A stretch of 64,000 nucleotides of DNA from Elizabethkingia meningoseptica_A (GTDB lineage Bacteria > Bacteroidota > Bacteroidia > Flavobacteriales > Weeksellaceae), in assembly GCF_045762675.1 (NCBI RefSeq), contig NZ_JBJDLK010000003.1, forward strand, positions 310,001 through 374,000, written 5' to 3'. Below, in pieces: positions 63,820-64,000 of this stretch. Position numbers and translations under genes: made by a program. Each line of letters begins with the position of its first letter. Positions within the stretch are counted from its first letter, which is position 1. A model generated the notes under the pieces. It worked only from the letters and a program-made list of their open reading frames with translations. It ran no database searches and was not told the origin of the DNA.

Positions 63820-64000
63820 ACCCTAATAAAGAAAATACGGTGTTGTATAAATGGGTTTTTAATCGTTCCTCTAATTTCTGATAATAGTTCTCTTCGTTGT
63901 GCTCCGGTAGGTAACACTGGAAAAATTCTTTGTTTCTGATACTAAAGATTATAGTTCCGAGAATCGTTGCCAAAAGGTTTTCCGGTTTTACAGCTGTTTT
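63800..64000 (-). CDS. C-terminal part of a regulator, probably TetR family (runs off the window)
   Basis: 67 codons are visible, ending ...FSLLGYEKNDN before a TAA at 63800-63802. The frame continues past the right edge. The helical sequence ILGTIIFSIRNKEFFQCYLPEHNEENYY looks like a TetR C-terminal ligand domain, and the position just before tolC-emrA-emrB matches TetR-led efflux operons. The DNA-binding domain is outside, so the family is inferred. Confidence 0.6.
   Translation of the reverse strand, partial: KTAVKPENLLATILGTIIFSIRNKEFFQCYLPEHNEENYYQKLEERLKTHLYNTVFSLLGYEKNDN

Overview
The window looks like chromosomal DNA of a Bacteroidota bacterium of class Flavobacteriia, most likely Weeksellaceae (Elizabethkingia or Chryseobacterium type). 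The reasons are low G+C, promoters of the TTG-N17..20-TAnnTTTG kind, a CcoN-CcoO fusion in the cbb3 oxidase operon, the bamD-rpoZ-coaBC-recN order, DUF4349/DUF4251/DUF5687 families, many SPII lipoproteins, and small GG-leader peptides of the type known from Chryseobacterium relatives. The genus is inferred. I recognised no rRNA, tRNA, CRISPR array, IS element or prophage.

Layout. 0-9 kb: cbb3-type cytochrome c oxidase and its assembly genes (ccoI partial, ccoS, ccoNO fusion, ccoQ, ccoP, ccoG, ccoH, a UreH/TauE-like membrane protein). 9-12.8 kb: AT-rich accessory stretch on the minus strand with three tandem secreted paralogues, a secreted protein of unknown function and an HExxH lipoprotein. 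12.9-16.2 kb: an O-antigen-ligase/TPR membrane protein and a transglutaminase-like lipoprotein, divergent, with start codons sharing one CATG. 16.2-24.5 kb: serS, then a minus-strand operon mlaD / Fe-S membrane subunit / orphan membrane protein / CCG-domain subunit / two small conserved genes, then a PpiD-like foldase. 24.7-34.9 kb: plus-strand lon, a DoxX-like gene, a DUF4349 lipoprotein, pgi, a toxin-antitoxin remnant, folD, queE, mlaE, mlaF and an outer-membrane barrel. 34.9-38 kb: small envelope genes, an M48 protease lipoprotein, and DUF4251 and DUF4349 lipoproteins.

38-43 kb is the most unusual part. A tightly packed minus-strand operon encodes RtcB RNA ligase, an uncharacterised double zinc-ribbon protein, release factor homologue PrfH and a TPR protein, which suggests a ribosome rescue and RNA repair module with two extra components. 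Nearby are a short promoter-to-terminator unit without a normal gene and two tandem cysteine-rich GG-leader peptides with near-identical 61-bp upstream blocks.

43-64 kb: prfA, class I fumarase, a TetR/FabH pair with two copies of a CATACC-N4-GGTATG operator, class II fumarase (fumC), a 131-bp MITE-like element, an ANT(6)-type aminoglycoside nucleotidyltransferase, decayed intergenic repeats, an ABC exporter pair (ATPase/DUF5687), an M28 peptidase, recN-coaBC-rpoZ-bamD, and a TetR(partial)-TolC-HlyD-DHA2 drug efflux operon running off the right edge.
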